A stretch of DNA of 64,000 nucleotides from Oscillospiraceae bacterium (GCA_018110905.1 JAGBAZ010000002.1:1-64000); one strand, 5' to 3'. Shown: positions 1 to 8,207, numbered from the stretch's first letter. A program made the numbers and translations. Notes: generated from the sequence alone by a model not told the origin.

Positions 1-3
1 GGG

Positions 4-207
4 TCATTTCTCCGGAAGATCCATTAACATATTTATGGTGCGGAAAATTTCGCCGCATTGGGAACATTTCCATTCGGTATCGCTTTTCTTTGCTTTTTTA
101 TGAAGATGTTCAAGGAATTCGTGGCCGCATCTGGGACATGGAACATTTTGATTTGTCCAGAGTTTTTTAAGGAAAGAAACTTCCTCTTCTCTTGTTTTAA
201 AATACAT
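4..207 (-). CDS. Small zinc-ribbon protein
   Basis: A 67-residue protein with two CxxC knuckles (Cys24/Cys27 in CPRCG, Cys48/Cys51 in CSQCG) that would hold one zinc ion. No other domain or membrane segment is visible. The start is the ATG at 207, preceded by a GGAGG site; a longer reading upstream would run into the Nudix gene. It is the last gene of a four-gene minus-strand operon, 13 bp after the Nudix stop codon, with ZIP metal transporter and two Nudix hydrolase genes upstream. The function is unknown; a nucleic-acid or protein-binding role is possible for such a ribbon but is inference only. Confidence 0.75.
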   Translation of the reverse strand: MYFKTREEEVSFLKKLWTNQNVPCPRCGHEFLEHLHKKAKKSDTEWKCSQCGEIFRTINMLMDLPEK

Positions 208-220
208 AAAAAACCTCCGC

Positions 221-688
221 TTAAAAAATCGGTTTTCCGTTGAGCACCGCTTCCATAAGTTTTTCGCCTTTATAACGGAGCTTAAGGGAAAAGAAAGGTT
301 CACCTTTCTGAAGAAGTTCAAGAAAAATTCTGTCGCCTTCCCATTTGGGAATTGAATCCAGTTTTTCACGGCTTATCCATTCCAGTTCGCCTTCGTCGCA
401 GTCGATAAGTTCGCCGGAAAAACCCGTTGCGGTGAAAAGATGCATATATTCCGTTTCCCATTTGTCAGAAACGAAGGTGACTATTCCGCGGTAACGGTAA
501 TCCGTAAGGGTAAGGCCGGTCTCCTCCTTCGCTTCGCGCAAAATGCAGTCTTCGGGGCTTTCCTTATCCTCAAATTTTCCGCCTATGCCTATCCATTTAT
601 CTTTGTTGGCATCATTTTCTTTCTTGACGCGGTGGAGCATAAGATATTTTCCGTCTTTTTCGATATAGCAAAGAGTGGAATTTATCAT
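221..688 (-). CDS. Nudix hydrolase (8-oxo-dGTP diphosphatase-like)
   Basis: A 155-residue Nudix protein. The Nudix box GX5EX7REUXEEXGU is intact at residues 37-59 (G37, E43, R51-E52, E55-E56, G58), so the Mg-binding catalytic helix is present. Proteins of this length and N-terminus (short hydrophobic strand, then HRVKK) are usually annotated as 8-oxo-dGTP diphosphatases that hydrolyse oxidised nucleoside triphosphates; substrate is not provable from sequence. The ATG at 688 overlaps the stop of the upstream mutT-like gene by 4 bp (ATGA), indicating translational coupling. It sits between the mutT-like gene and a zinc-ribbon gene in the same operon. Confidence 0.88.
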   Translation of the reverse strand: MINSTLCYIEKDGKYLMLHRVKKENDANKDKWIGIGGKFEDKESPEDCILREAKEETGLTLTDYRYRGIVTFVSDKWETEYMHLFTATGFSGELIDCDEGELEWISREKLDSIPKWEGDRIFLELLQKGEPFFSLKLRYKGEKLMEAVLNGKPIF

Positions 689-1074
689 TCTGAAAAAGCT
701 CCTTTCAGTTTTTCGGCGGCGGGAATATCCGCGGGACAAAATTCAAGATTTTCTGCCTCAAAAGGCGAAAGCCATTTTGTTTCGGAATGGAAAGTAGGTT
801 CGATTTTTTCGGAAGTAAGTTTTGCTTTGATGAAATAAAAATAAATATCTTTTTCCGGATAGGAAAAAGGATATTCGCAGAAAATTTCAGAAGGTTCGAT
901 ATCTGCGGAAAGTTCCTCTTTTATTTCGCGGATTATTGCTTCAAAAGGGGTTTCGCCCGGTTCGATTTTTCCGCCGGGAAATTCCCAGAGAGCGGAACAG
1001 TTTCCGCCGGGACCGCGCCTGCAGAACAAAATTTTTCCGTCTTTTTCAATGATTGCGGCAACAACTTTTATCAT
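685..1074 (-). CDS. MutT-like Nudix hydrolase
   Basis: A 129-residue protein of MutT length and layout. The Nudix box spans residues 35-57: G35, E41, R49-E50 and E53-E54 are present, but the usual Gly after EEx is Ser56. The WEFPGGKIEPGE stretch is typical of (d)CTP or 8-oxo-dGTP pyrophosphohydrolases of the MutT family. Its stop overlaps the start of the next Nudix gene by 4 bp, so two Nudix hydrolases are co-translated. The ATG at 1074 has only a weak GGTGAT site and lies 12 bp after the ZIP transporter stop, consistent with read-through translation within the operon. The role is nucleotide-pool sanitation by family inference. Confidence 0.87.
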   Translation of the reverse strand: MIKVVAAIIEKDGKILFCRRGPGGNCSALWEFPGGKIEPGETPFEAIIREIKEELSADIEPSEIFCEYPFSYPEKDIYFYFIKAKLTSEKIEPTFHSETKWLSPFEAENLEFCPADIPAAEKLKGAFSE

Positions 1075-1086
1075 AAGATCACCGGC

Positions 1087-1875
1087 TTATCCAAGAGCAA
1101 TATCGAGGATCATCATAAGGGCAAAACCGATTGCAACGCCGATTGTTGCGATGTTGCTGTGTTCGCCGTCCTGAGATTCGGGGATAAGTTCTTCCACAAC
1201 AACATAGATCATTGCGCCGGCGGCAAAGGAAAGAATAAAAGGCAGAACGGGTTCGATTATTGAAACAAGCGCAAGGGTCAAAAGTGCGCCCACCGGTTCA
1301 ACAACGCCGGAAAGGAAACCGTATTTAAAAGCTTTGCCTTTGGAAAGTCCGGTTCCGACCAGGGGCATGGAAATAATTGCGCCTTCCGGGAAGTTCTGAA
1401 TAGCAATACCGATTGCAAGAGCAAAAGCGCCGGCGGTTGTGATAACGCTTTCGCCGCTCAGCATTGCCGCAAGAACAACCCCCACCGCCATTCCTTCCGG
1501 AAGATTATGGAGCGCAACGGCAAAGACCAGCATAAAGGATTTTCCGAGGGTGGATTTTCGGCCTTCGGGTTTGTCGGAATTGAGGTGGAGGTGGGGGATA
1601 AGGCTGTCGAGCAGGAGCAGGAAAAACATTCCCGCAAGAAAACCCGCCGCCGCGGGAAGCCATGCAATTTGGCCTGCTTCTTCCGCCATTTCGATTCCGG
1701 GCATGATAAGCGACCATACCGAAGCGGCAACCATTACCCCGGAAGCAAAACCAAGAAGCGCTTTCTGGAGTTTCGGGTTCATTTCGCCTTTCATAAAGAA
1801 AACCGCCGCCGCACCAAGGGAAGTTCCGAGGAACGGAAGCAAAACGCCGATCATTACTTTCATTGTATCTGTCAT
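1087..1875 (-). CDS. ZIP family divalent metal transporter
   Basis: A 262-residue, strongly hydrophobic protein with about eight membrane segments. It carries the two ZIP signature helices, HNLPEGMAVG and QNFPEGAIIS, whose His, Asn and Glu residues coordinate transported Zn2+ or Fe2+ in characterised ZIP proteins. A short His-containing loop (PHLHLN) follows TM3, as in ZupT/GufA-type members. The start is the ATG at 1875 with an AGGAGA site 9 bp upstream; the longer reading would begin inside the promoter. It heads the minus-strand operon with two Nudix genes and a zinc-ribbon gene, and is divergent from a MarR regulator that is a candidate controller. Metal specificity is not determinable here. 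Confidence 0.92.
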   Translation of the reverse strand: MTDTMKVMIGVLLPFLGTSLGAAAVFFMKGEMNPKLQKALLGFASGVMVAASVWSLIMPGIEMAEEAGQIAWLPAAAGFLAGMFFLLLLDSLIPHLHLNSDKPEGRKSTLGKSFMLVFAVALHNLPEGMAVGVVLAAMLSGESVITTAGAFALAIGIAIQNFPEGAIISMPLVGTGLSKGKAFKYGFLSGVVEPVGALLTLALVSIIEPVLPFILSFAAGAMIYVVVEELIPESQDGEHSNIATIGVAIGFALMMILDIALG

Positions 1876-1915
1876 TAAAGGAAATCTCCTTTCAAAAATC
1901 TTTCTTTGGAAGGTT

Positions 1916-1944
1916 ATTGTACCATATATTATATTTTTGAACAA
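1916..1944 (-). promoter_or_regulatory. Sigma-A-type promoter of the ZIP-Nudix operon
   Basis: On the minus strand, TTGTTC (1939-1944) and TACAAT (1916-1921) are separated by 17 bp, placing transcription start about 35 bp before the ZIP start codon. The MarR dyad at 1986-2001 lies roughly 40 bp upstream of this -35, so the operon could share regulation with the divergent marR-degV unit. Confidence 0.6.
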
Positions 1945-1985
1945 GAAATTTTTGGCGGAACTTAATATTTTTCTTAAATGAAAAA

Positions 1986-2044
1986 TGTTGACAAATCAAC
2001 AAAAATGGTGTATCATCTTTTGCGTACTTGTTGACAAGGCAACA
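1986..2044. promoter_or_regulatory. Pair of 16-bp dyad operators for the MarR regulator
   Basis: TGTTGACAAATCAACA at 1986-2001 and TGTTGACAAGGCAACA at 2029-2044 match at 14 of 16 positions, and both are inverted repeats (TGTTG...CAACA). One covers the -35 box and the other the expected transcription start, the classic geometry for MarR-type autorepression. The spacing between their starts is 43 bp, about four helical turns. Confidence 0.72.
1988..2016 (+). promoter_or_regulatory. Promoter of the marR-degV operon
   Basis: TTGACA (1988-1993) and TATCAT (2011-2016) with an exact 17-bp spacer. The -35 hexamer lies inside the first MarR dyad, and the second dyad lies just past the -10. Confidence 0.75.
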
Positions 2045-2075
2045 ACTTAAAACGGCTCGGAAAGAGGTTTTAAAA

Positions 2076-2540
2076 ATGGAAAGCAGATTTGAACAGTTCA
2101 AAATGGCAATATCCGGAATCAACCGGTATGTTCAGAAAATCGAAAGAAATGAAATGGTAAAACGCGGATATAAAGGCGCTTTTGCCCAGTATCTTGCTGT
2201 TCTTAAAAGATTTGAAGAAGGCCTTACTTCCTCTGAACTTTGCGAAATTTGCGATAAAGACAAAGCCGCCGTTTCAAGAATCATTGCAGAAATGGAAGAA
2301 AAAGGCCTTGTTTCGAGGGAACACAAAAACATAAGAACTTACCGCTCAAAAATCGTTCTTACCGAAAAAGGCAGAAACACAGCGGATTATGTTGCAGAAA
2401 GAGCCAAAGCTGCAATTTCCGCGGTTTCCGATGGAGTGATGGACGAAAACCAGAGGGAGGTTTTTTATTCCACCCTTGATGTTCTTTATAAAAACCTTCA
2501 GAAAGTAAGCCGCGAAGGAATTCCACGGGAAGATTTGTAA
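2076..2540 (+). CDS. MarR family transcriptional regulator
   Basis: A 154-residue winged-helix protein. The central part (LTSSELCEICDKDKAAVSRIIAEMEEKGLV) is the MarR recognition helix-turn-helix, followed by the wing and a C-terminal dimerisation helix. The chosen ATG at 2076 follows an AGAGG site; an in-frame upstream reading at 2028 would start inside the operator and promoter. Two dyad operators flank its own promoter, indicating autoregulation. Its neighbours are a divergent ZIP metal transporter and a downstream DegV gene 19 bp away, so a metal or lipid-related signal is plausible. The ligand is unknown; no obvious Cys/His metal cluster stands out. Confidence 0.87.
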   Translation: MESRFEQFKMAISGINRYVQKIERNEMVKRGYKGAFAQYLAVLKRFEEGLTSSELCEICDKDKAAVSRIIAEMEEKGLVSREHKNIRTYRSKIVLTEKGRNTADYVAERAKAAISAVSDGVMDENQREVFYSTLDVLYKNLQKVSREGIPREDL

Positions 2541-2559
2541 ATTATAAGGAGAAAGTTTA

Positions 2560-3411
2560 TTGAGTATAAAAATCGTTCTTGATTCAACAACCGACCTTGT
2601 TCCGGAACTTGCCGGAAAATTCAAAGTTGTCCCTCTTACCGTAAATTTCGGGGAAGAAGAATTCATCGACGGAGTTACGATCACAAAAGAAGAATTTTAC
2701 GCAAAACTTATAGAAAGTGACGTTGTTCCGGCCACAAGCCAGGCATCACCGGAAGCTTTTAAAAGGGCTTTTGAAAAAATCGCCGCGGACGGCGACGAAA
2801 TAATCTGCATAACCGTTGCTTCGAAGTTTTCCGGAACTTATCAGAGCGCATGCATTGCCGCAGAAGAATTTCCGGGAAAAATAAGAGTTATAGATTCAAA
2901 AACCGTTGCTATCGGAACGGCAATTCTTGCGGAATATGCCGAATCCCTTGTTGAGAAAGGATTTTCCTCCGAAGAAATTGAAAAAGCTGTAACCGAAAAA
3001 CGAGATGATATCATAATCGTTGCCCTTATCGATACCCTTGAATATCTTAAAAAGGGCGGAAGACTTTCAAAAGCGGCCGCTTTTGCCGGCGGACTTCTTA
3101 ACATAAAACCGGTTATAAGCGTTGAAGATGGAGAAATCAATATCCTCGGAAAAGCAAGGGGTTCAAAACAGGGAAACAACTTTCTTATAAAGGAAATTGA
3201 AAAAGCCGGCGGAGTTGATTTCAAAATGCCCGTCCTGCTTGGCTACACCGGCCACGACCCTTACATGCTTGAAAAATATGTTGAAGACAGCCGCTTTCTT
3301 TGGGAAGGGAATGTCGAAAAGCTTCGCAGAACATGCGTCGGAAGCGTTATCGGAACCCATGTCGGGCCCGGTGCGGTTGCCGTTGCTTTCTTTAAACAGA
3401 CCACAAAATAA
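2560..3411 (+). CDS. DegV family fatty-acid-binding protein
   Basis: A 283-residue protein covering the full DegV fold: N-terminal DSTTDL motif, ATSQASPEAF, SGTYQSA and the VIDSKTVAIG block in the first half, and a GHDPYMLEKY segment and HVGPGA near the C-terminus. Family members (FakB type) bind a fatty acid for presentation to the FakA kinase, which feeds exogenous fatty acids into phospholipid synthesis. The start codon is TTG at 2560, supported by an AAGGAG site 8 bp upstream. It is co-transcribed with marR. No fakA lies in the window, so the kinase partner must be elsewhere. Confidence 0.9.
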   Translation: MSIKIVLDSTTDLVPELAGKFKVVPLTVNFGEEEFIDGVTITKEEFYAKLIESDVVPATSQASPEAFKRAFEKIAADGDEIICITVASKFSGTYQSACIAAEEFPGKIRVIDSKTVAIGTAILAEYAESLVEKGFSSEEIEKAVTEKRDDIIIVALIDTLEYLKKGGRLSKAAAFAGGLLNIKPVISVEDGEINILGKARGSKQGNNFLIKEIEKAGGVDFKMPVLLGYTGHDPYMLEKYVEDSRFLWEGNVEKLRRTCVGSVIGTHVGPGAVAVAFFKQTTK

Positions 3412-3441
3412 TTTTTTCATAGTAAACACCAAAACAAAAGG

Positions 3442-3465
3442 CGGAGCAGTTTTGCTCCGTTTTTT
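3442..3465 (+). terminator. Intrinsic terminator after degV
   Basis: CGGAGCA / TGCTCCG stem (3442-3448, 3453-3459) with a 4-nt loop followed by a six-T run, about 30 bp after the degV stop. Confidence 0.8.
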
Positions 3466-3482
3466 GTTTTGTGCTCAAAAAG

Positions 3483-3516
3483 AAAGCACCGTGCTCAAGT
3501 TTGAGCACGGTGCTTT
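3483..3516. terminator. Bidirectional terminator between degV and the hydrolase
   Basis: A 13-bp perfect stem (GCACCGTGCTCAA at 3486-3498, complement at 3501-3513) flanked by AAA on the left and TTTT on the right, located between two convergent genes. The GAGCACC stem is reused at other terminators in this window (7387, 24475). Confidence 0.8.
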
Positions 3517-3530
3517 TATCCTGTTCAAAA

Positions 3531-4358
3531 TCAGATTTTTTCAATAAATTCTTCAAAAACGCTGTTCCATTTTGCGGGGTATTCAAAGAACATAAGATGT
3601 CCGCCCATAACATAAGTTTCGGTTCCGGGGAAGTTTTTGGTATAGAAAGGCTGTGCAACGTCTGCCCAATGTTCGGCAATGAACATAAGGCTCGGAAGAT
3701 TCTGGCTTACGGAAAGGGCGGTGTCGTAATAATTGGAGAAAATTGCGCTTGCAAAAAGCTCGCCGCAGATCCAGTAAGGGGTTTTTCCGGACATATCGAG
3801 AAGATAGCTTATCTCTTCTTCGCTCATGGTGTGCTGGATCATGGTGCCTTCGGCATATTCTTTGAAGAATTCGCGGGTGCCTTCCGGAGTTATAAGAACG
3901 CGGCTTGCAACTTCGGAAAGTTCCTCAATGGTTCCTTCGGTCCACCATGCGGGGTCCGGATGAAGAGGAAGGGGCGACATATCGATGGTGACTGCGGCTT
4001 TGAGTTTTTCGGTGCCGAACTGTTCAATATAGGACCAGGTATCAAGGTTGCCGGTGCTCCAGCCCACAAGGATAACTTTTTCAAGACCGAGCGCATCGAT
4101 GAATTTTGCAAGGTCCTGTCCGTGGGTCACGTAGTTGTTTCCGGAAGTTCCTTTGGTGGAAAGGCCCTGGCCCCTTGGGTCAATGGCAATTGCGCGGTAT
4201 TTCTGGGAAAAATATTCCACCTGCGCTTTAAAAATATCGCCGGAGAAAGTAAGACCGGGAATAAAGATTATGGGGTCGCCTTCTCCCTTTTCGATATAGT
4301 GGATTTCCACATTGGTATCAACGGTCTGATATTTGCTCTGTAAAAAATCTTTTGCCAT
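3531..4358 (-). CDS. Alpha/beta hydrolase
   Basis: A 275-residue cytoplasmic alpha/beta-hydrolase of the chloroperoxidase/haloalkane-dehalogenase-like superfamily. The nucleophile elbow GWSTG places Ser101 as nucleophile. FIPGLTFSG near residue 35 is the oxyanion-hole region, the DPRGQG block follows strand beta-4, and His254 in GGHLMF is the catalytic histidine. A central lid rich in Trp and Met (about residues 130-220) suggests a hydrophobic substrate, which cannot be named. The start is the ATG at 4358 with a perfect AGGAGG site; a longer in-frame reading would begin inside the promoter. It is monocistronic and convergent with degV. Confidence 0.88.
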   Translation of the reverse strand: MAKDFLQSKYQTVDTNVEIHYIEKGEGDPIIFIPGLTFSGDIFKAQVEYFSQKYRAIAIDPRGQGLSTKGTSGNNYVTHGQDLAKFIDALGLEKVILVGWSTGNLDTWSYIEQFGTEKLKAAVTIDMSPLPLHPDPAWWTEGTIEELSEVASRVLITPEGTREFFKEYAEGTMIQHTMSEEEISYLLDMSGKTPYWICGELFASAIFSNYYDTALSVSQNLPSLMFIAEHWADVAQPFYTKNFPGTETYVMGGHLMFFEYPAKWNSVFEEFIEKI

Positions 4359-4389
4359 GGTTTTACCTCCTGTTTGTTTTGTTAGCTGA

Positions 4390-4418
4390 ATTATAGCACC
4401 GGGGAAGGGCTTTTTCAA
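4390..4418 (-). promoter_or_regulatory. Promoter of the alpha/beta hydrolase
   Basis: On the minus strand, TTGAAA (4413-4418) and the consensus TATAAT (4390-4395) are spaced by 17 bp, ending about 32 bp before the start codon. Confidence 0.72.
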
Positions 4419-4461
4419 GTATCGGAAAAGCTCCTTTAGCAGACGAAGCGGAAGTTTTTTG

Positions 4462-4490
4462 TTGACCGGAAAAATTTTCTGGTGTATTAT
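4462..4490 (+). promoter_or_regulatory. Promoter of the BspA-dockerin gene
   Basis: TTGACC (4462-4467) and TATTAT (4485-4490) with a 17-bp spacer; the start codon at 4524 follows after a short leader with an AAGGAA site. Confidence 0.7.
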
Positions 4491-4523
4491 AACTATATAT
4501 CTTTATTAAAAAGGAATGAAAAG

Positions 4524-7367
4524 ATGAAAAAGCTTGTATCTTTGATTTTTATGGTTTTGCTTGCGCTTTGTTTTTCCGTAACAGCCTTTGCGGGCAGCGT
4601 TGCCGGACTTTGCGGCGCATATAACGACGGAGAAAGCATTGAATGGTCGCTTGTTCTGGAAGAAGGCACCCTAAAAATAAAGGGAGGCGGTCCCATGGCG
4701 GATTATTCCGAAGAAGAACCCGCTCCCTGGTATGATTACAGAGAATTTATCAAAAAAATCGAATATGAGGGCGAAATCGAACGCATAGGCAACTATGCCT
4801 TCAAAGATTGTTCCAACATCACCGGAACGATCACTTTTCCGGAAAACCTTCATTACATCGGTGACCACGCATACGAAAACTGCACAGGTTTTACCGGTGA
4901 CCTTGTAATTCCCGCAAGCTTTTCCATCGGAAAAGCGGCTTTTAAAAACTGCACGGGTTTTTCCGGAGACCTTGTAATTAAAAGCAGCCACGACCTTATC
5001 GACGACGAAGCCTTTATGAACTGCAGCGGTTTTAAAGGCAAACTTGTTCTTGGCAAAAAAATAAGCAATGGTTCCGAAAGAATCGGCGCAAGAGCTTTTA
5101 TGAACTGTACCGGTTTTGAAAAAGACGTTATCGTTCCTTACATGATCAAAAATATAGGAAACAACGCTTTTACAAACTGCGGAGCCGACAATTTTTATTT
5201 TTACAGCAATCCTCCGACGCTTGAAGAAGGATATAAAAATAATCATCCTTTCGATGTGCAAAACGACACCATTTACCGCTTTGTGGAAGACGGCGGATGG
5301 GAAAACGGCGAAGGCAAACCCTTTGAAGGATTTACTTTTAAAGAAAATGAAAAGGATATTGTTTCCGGTTATTGCGGCGGTTATGACGGTTTCAACCTTA
5401 CCTGGAGGCTTAACTGTGACGAGATCCTTGTCATAAGCGGCGAAGGCCCGATGGAAAACTATTATCCCAAAAATGGCGAATATGCTCCCTGGGATGATTA
5501 CGCTGTAAGGGGTATTATTGTTGAAGAGGGTGTTACCACCATCGGTGACGGCGCTTTTTACGGCCTTACCCATGTCAACAGCGGAACAATTTCTCTTCCG
5601 AGCACTCTTGAAATAATCGGAAACAGCGCTTTTGAAAATTGCTGGAACTATTCCGGAAACCTTGTTGTTCCGGAAAATGTAACCAGCATCGGCCACTATG
5701 CTTTTCATAACTGCGAAAGGATGAGCGGCGCTCTTGTTCTTCCGGAAAGCCTCACTTTCATCGGTGCGGGCGCTTTCCAGAACTGTGAAGCTCTTTCCGC
5801 TGCGGTTGTTTTCCCCGAAAAACTTCAGGAAATCAGCTATGATGCTTTCCTTGGCTGCAGTGTAAATGATTATTATTTCAGATCCCAGATAAGAGATCCT
5901 CTTATTCAGCCTGCATCTTCCGAAAGACCCAGCTTTGATTCCTGGGACGAACTCCATTTTGCACAAAGTTTTGTGATTTATGAAAACCAGTGGCAGGGAT
6001 ACTATGCGGATAATGTTTATGCGGACGCTGTGATCGATTCCGGAAACTGCGGCGCAATGGGCGAACAGCTTGAAGTTCAGTGGGAACTTACCGCCGGCGG
6101 AACGCTCATCATCAGCGGAACCGGAAGAATGGCGGATTTTGAAAGTAAATATATTTATTACCAGTGGGGCTGCACAGCACCCTGGTATGAATATAAAGAC
6201 CAGATAACAGCTATAGTAATCGAGGACGGAGTCCAATATATCGGCGATTACGCTTTTTACAGACTTTTCAACGCCACATGCGAGATCGTTCTCCCCGAAA
6301 GTCTGACCGAAATCGGCGATTGTGCCTTTAACTTTTGCTATAATCTTTACGGCGAGCTTGAACTTCCGATAAGTCTTACCGCAATCGGTGAATATGCTTT
6401 TGAAGGCTGCGATAACCTTACCGGCAATCTTATTGTTCCGGATTCCGTTACAACACTCGGCGAAGGAGCTTTTACTGCTTGCAACGGTTTTGACGGAATT
6501 CTTTATATTTCCGAAAGCCTTAAAACCATAGAAAGATATGCATTCGGCGGATGCAACAACCTTACCGGAACTCTTTCAATTCCAAAAAGCGTTACCGAAA
6601 TAGGATATGCCGCTTTCCAAAGCTGCAAAAATCTTTCCGGTGATCTTATTATTCCGGATTCAGTTGTAAGAATCGGAAGCTCCGCTTTCCAATATTGCTA
6701 CGGTTTTGGAGGAACTCTTTCCATCGGAACCGGGGTTACCGAGATTGGCGACAGCGCTTTCCAAAGCTGCAAAAATCTTTCCGGAGATATCGTTATTCCG
6801 GACAGCGTAACGGAAATCTATTTCGGTGCATTTCGATTTTGCCAAAGTTTTGACGGAAAACTTGTCATCGGAAGCGGAATCAACAGATTGAGAGAGTATG
6901 TTTTCAGCGGCTGTGAAAACATTGAAGAAGAAGTTTATATCCCCGCAAATATCAGATATATGGGATACCATGTTTTTGAAAACTGCGGCGGAAAATATTA
7001 TACTTTTGAATGGGATCCTCCCGTTGATATTTACGAAGCATCAAGCAATAACTCTTCTTTTGATGCACAGTATGACCACATTATTTACCCCGAGGACAAC
7101 ACAAACTGGAACCTTGAGGACGGAAAGTGGATGGGATATACCGTTGGCAGAGAGGCAATAAGCTTTGTTTACGGCGACCTTAATGATGACGGAGAAGTAA
7201 ACGTTATCGACGTTTTTATAACAAGACTTATTTCCGCAAAACTTCTTGATGCAGACAAAATCCAGAAACTTTCCGGCGACGTTGACGGAGATAAAAAAAT
7301 CACCGCAATAGATGCGAACATAATCCGCAAACGCGCAGTCGGAATTATCGATTCTTTGCCTGTTTAA
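4524..7367 (+). CDS. Secreted BspA-type leucine-rich-repeat protein with C-terminal dockerin
   Basis: A 947-residue extracellular protein. Residues 1-23 are a Sec signal peptide ending FSVTAFA. The body holds three modules, each opening with a CG...W.L..GTL.I.G.G.M.DY...APW block and continuing with BspA/LRR_5 repeats of the pattern IG..AF..C..L.G.L.IP.S. The last about 65 residues (from 883) are a type I dockerin with two calcium loops (DLNDDGEVNVID and DVDGDKKITAID). Dockerins dock onto cohesin modules of cell-surface or cellulosomal scaffoldins, so this LRR protein is probably displayed in a complex. It is monocistronic, with its own promoter and terminator. A smaller related LRR protein is at 61069-62979 but ends in a membrane anchor instead. 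Confidence 0.92.
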   Translation: MKKLVSLIFMVLLALCFSVTAFAGSVAGLCGAYNDGESIEWSLVLEEGTLKIKGGGPMADYSEEEPAPWYDYREFIKKIEYEGEIERIGNYAFKDCSNITGTITFPENLHYIGDHAYENCTGFTGDLVIPASFSIGKAAFKNCTGFSGDLVIKSSHDLIDDEAFMNCSGFKGKLVLGKKISNGSERIGARAFMNCTGFEKDVIVPYMIKNIGNNAFTNCGADNFYFYSNPPTLEEGYKNNHPFDVQNDTIYRFVEDGGWENGEGKPFEGFTFKENEKDIVSGYCGGYDGFNLTWRLNCDEILVISGEGPMENYYPKNGEYAPWDDYAVRGIIVEEGVTTIGDGAFYGLTHVNSGTISLPSTLEIIGNSAFENCWNYSGNLVVPENVTSIGHYAFHNCERMSGALVLPESLTFIGAGAFQNCEALSAAVVFPEKLQEISYDAFLGCSVNDYYFRSQIRDPLIQPASSERPSFDSWDELHFAQSFVIYENQWQGYYADNVYADAVIDSGNCGAMGEQLEVQWELTAGGTLIISGTGRMADFESKYIYYQWGCTAPWYEYKDQITAIVIEDGVQYIGDYAFYRLFNATCEIVLPESLTEIGDCAFNFCYNLYGELELPISLTAIGEYAFEGCDNLTGNLIVPDSVTTLGEGAFTACNGFDGILYISESLKTIERYAFGGCNNLTGTLSIPKSVTEIGYAAFQSCKNLSGDLIIPDSVVRIGSSAFQYCYGFGGTLSIGTGVTEIGDSAFQSCKNLSGDIVIPDSVTEIYFGAFRFCQSFDGKLVIGSGINRLREYVFSGCENIEEEVYIPANIRYMGYHVFENCGGKYYTFEWDPPVDIYEASSNNSSFDAQYDHIIYPEDNTNWNLEDGKWMGYTVGREAISFVYGDLNDDGEVNVIDVFITRLISAKLLDADKIQKLSGDVDGDKKITAIDANIIRKRAVGIIDSLPV

Positions 7368-7380
7368 AATAATGTATATT

Positions 7381-7416
7381 AAAAAAGGAGCACTTCAAAG
7401 AAGTGCTCCTTTTTTA
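7381..7416. terminator. Bidirectional terminator
   Basis: GGAGCACTTC / GAAGTGCTCC stem (7387-7396, 7400-7409) with an AAA loop, an A-run before and a T-run after. It serves the LRR-dockerin gene and the convergent gene that ends at 7414. Confidence 0.85.
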
Positions 7417-8085
7417 ATTGTTTTCCATGATATCTCTTATGGCGTCCATCAGCGAATAGTGAAGCATGCATTCCTTGACCCTTGCTTCGGGGTGTGAAAA
7501 AGCAACAACAACGGTGCCGGAAGGTTCCGTATAATACCAGATACCGTGTTTTGTGCTTTTCCATTGGGGTTTTGTTTCCATAACTTTTGTGTAAGCATAA
7601 TCCGTTCCGCAGCAGATGACAAAATCCGGCCTATAAAGTTCTATCTGTTTTTTAAGCATTTCCCGATTGTTTACCGCAGATTCAAAAACGGCGGAATTGT
7701 CGGAAATGTCTTTTCCGGATGTCTTTTTCATATTTACCGCACATATATATTTAAGCATTTTTTTGCGGCGTTCATCATCGTTTTGATTGAGTTCGTCCCA
7801 GGAAAAATCTTTTTCAAGATTAAAAATGCCTTCGACCCACCTTGCAACAACGTTCCAGGTTTGTTTTCTGTTTCCGTCGCGTAAAATTTTTCGCAGATCT
7901 GTAACGCTTTTGCCGTTGACTTCCTTTAAAACAAAAAGAAGCCTTATCGGCGCGCCGCAATATAAATCATAATCAACAATTCCGTCCCGGACAAAACCTT
8001 CCATGGAAGAAGCCCATAGATCCAAAAGGGAATTTTCCGATTTTTTCAATTCAGCAGGGTCCAAAACGGCATTTCTTAACTTCAT
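7414..8085 (-). CDS. Uracil-DNA-glycosylase-fold-like protein of unknown function
   Basis: A 223-residue soluble protein. I do not firmly recognise it. The order of elements resembles the UDG-like superfamily: an early APIRLLFVLKEVN strand-turn, a central DFVICCGT strand, and a late VVVAFSHPEAR segment in which the His could correspond to the conserved UDG motif 2 histidine. No canonical family 1-5 motif is complete, and there are no iron-sulfur cysteines in the family 4 pattern. The start is the ATG at 8085; the longer reading would start on a TTG that overlaps the -10 box. It has its own promoter and terminator and no functional neighbours. Confidence 0.65.
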   Translation of the reverse strand: MKLRNAVLDPAELKKSENSLLDLWASSMEGFVRDGIVDYDLYCGAPIRLLFVLKEVNGKSVTDLRKILRDGNRKQTWNVVARWVEGIFNLEKDFSWDELNQNDDERRKKMLKYICAVNMKKTSGKDISDNSAVFESAVNNREMLKKQIELYRPDFVICCGTDYAYTKVMETKPQWKSTKHGIWYYTEPSGTVVVAFSHPEARVKECMLHYSLMDAIRDIMENN

Positions 8086-8117
8086 AAAACTCTTCTTTCC
8101 GAAATTTCTGTAATGCA

Positions 8118-8145
8118 ATTATAGCACAAATTTGGAACTTGGCAA
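8118..8145 (-). promoter_or_regulatory. Promoter of the UDG-like gene
   Basis: Minus-strand TTGCCA (8140-8145) and consensus TATAAT (8118-8123) with a 16-bp spacer. The -10 position rules out the upstream TTG as the start codon. Confidence 0.6.
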
Positions 8146-8207
8146 TCTTTGTGCAAAATGCAAAAAAAGCCCGGGAAAATTTTTATATTCATATTTTGGG
8201 AAACAGA

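Noticed and set aside
4671-6236. 521-codon minus-strand frame opposite the LRR-dockerin gene
   Set aside because: Its periodic sequence merely mirrors the LRR repeats on the other strand.
6400-6830. CRISPR-like or tandem DNA repeat suggested by recurring segments
   Set aside because: The repetition is at protein level (LRR_5 units with a codon-length period and diverged DNA), inside a coding frame; there are no uniform repeats with unique spacers anywhere in the window.
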